Shown: positions 5,910 through 5,933 of the stretch, piece after piece
How positions within the stretch are numbered: the stretch's first letter is position 1
How the letters are laid out: each line of letters starts with the position of its first letter
DNA from: Mucilaginibacter sp. UBA4741
Lineage (GTDB): Bacteria; Bacteroidota; Bacteroidia; Sphingobacteriales; Sphingobacteriaceae
Direction of reading: 5' to 3'
Length of the DNA: 5,933 nucleotides
Assembly: GCA_002403905.1 (NCBI GenBank)
Contig: DHIR01000020.1
Span: forward strand, 1 to 5,933
The notes under the pieces: generated by a model
Databases searched by the model: none
Told to the model about the DNA's origin: nothing
The model's input: the letters and a program-made list of their open reading frames with translations, nothing else
Translations under genes and position numbers: made by a program

Positions 5910-5933
5910 ATGAAAAAGTTATTATTAGTATGC
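5910..5933 (+). CDS. Partial (3' missing) paralogue of the LTxxQ secreted protein
   Basis: Only eight codons are visible (MKKLLLVC), identical in protein to the start of the gene at 5392 and differing at the DNA level in synonymous third positions. The promoter and leader are also shared with that gene. I infer a second signal-peptide-bearing LTxxQ protein. The rest lies outside the window, so an intact gene and its function cannot be confirmed. Confidence 0.7.

Overview
The window looks like chromosomal DNA of a Bacteroidota bacterium, most likely Sphingobacteriaceae (Mucilaginibacter or Pedobacter-like). The evidence is moderate-to-low GC, no Shine-Dalgarno sequences before the starts, TAnnTTTR-type -7 promoter elements (TATCTTTA), signal peptides ending in ...FAQ, and protein types common in that group. 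The genus is inferred from recollection of similar proteins, not from a search.

Layout. Positions 1-2628 (+) hold the 3' part of a large cell-envelope protein: the end of a gluzincin (MA-like) metallopeptidase domain, a TolB/PD40 beta-propeller and a C-terminal outer-membrane beta-barrel. Next is a 317-base non-coding stretch (2629-2945) with a perfect 15-bp inverted repeat and seven copies of the 8-mer TGGATCAC (one reversed, one with a mismatch). Two exported proteins follow on the + strand: a FAS1 (fasciclin) domain protein (2946-3563) and a probable lipoprotein MsrB methionine sulfoxide reductase (3640-4116). MsrB converges, with an 11-bp overlap, on a GIY-YIG-fold protein on the - strand (4106-4462). 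That gene is divergent from a LexA/CI-like XRE-S24 repressor (4547-5320, +). The gap between these two genes is almost entirely one 80-bp imperfect palindrome. The right end carries a small secreted LTxxQ (Spy/CpxP-like) protein (5392-5760) with its own promoter and a strong intrinsic terminator. After it comes a second copy of the same promoter, leader and gene start, cut off at the window edge (5910-5933).

How the genes fit together. Most products act in the envelope: barrel protease, FAS1 protein, MsrB repair of oxidised periplasmic proteins, and Spy-like proteins. The LexA-like repressor keeps the Ala-Gly cleavage site and the Ser/Lys dyad, so it could act as a damage- or stress-triggered switch. 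Its likely targets are itself and the divergent GIY-YIG gene, through the shared palindrome. The points most worth follow-up are that 80-bp dyad, the TGGATCAC cluster and the roughly 520-bp tandem duplication at the right end. No RNA genes, insertion sequences or CRISPR arrays were seen.
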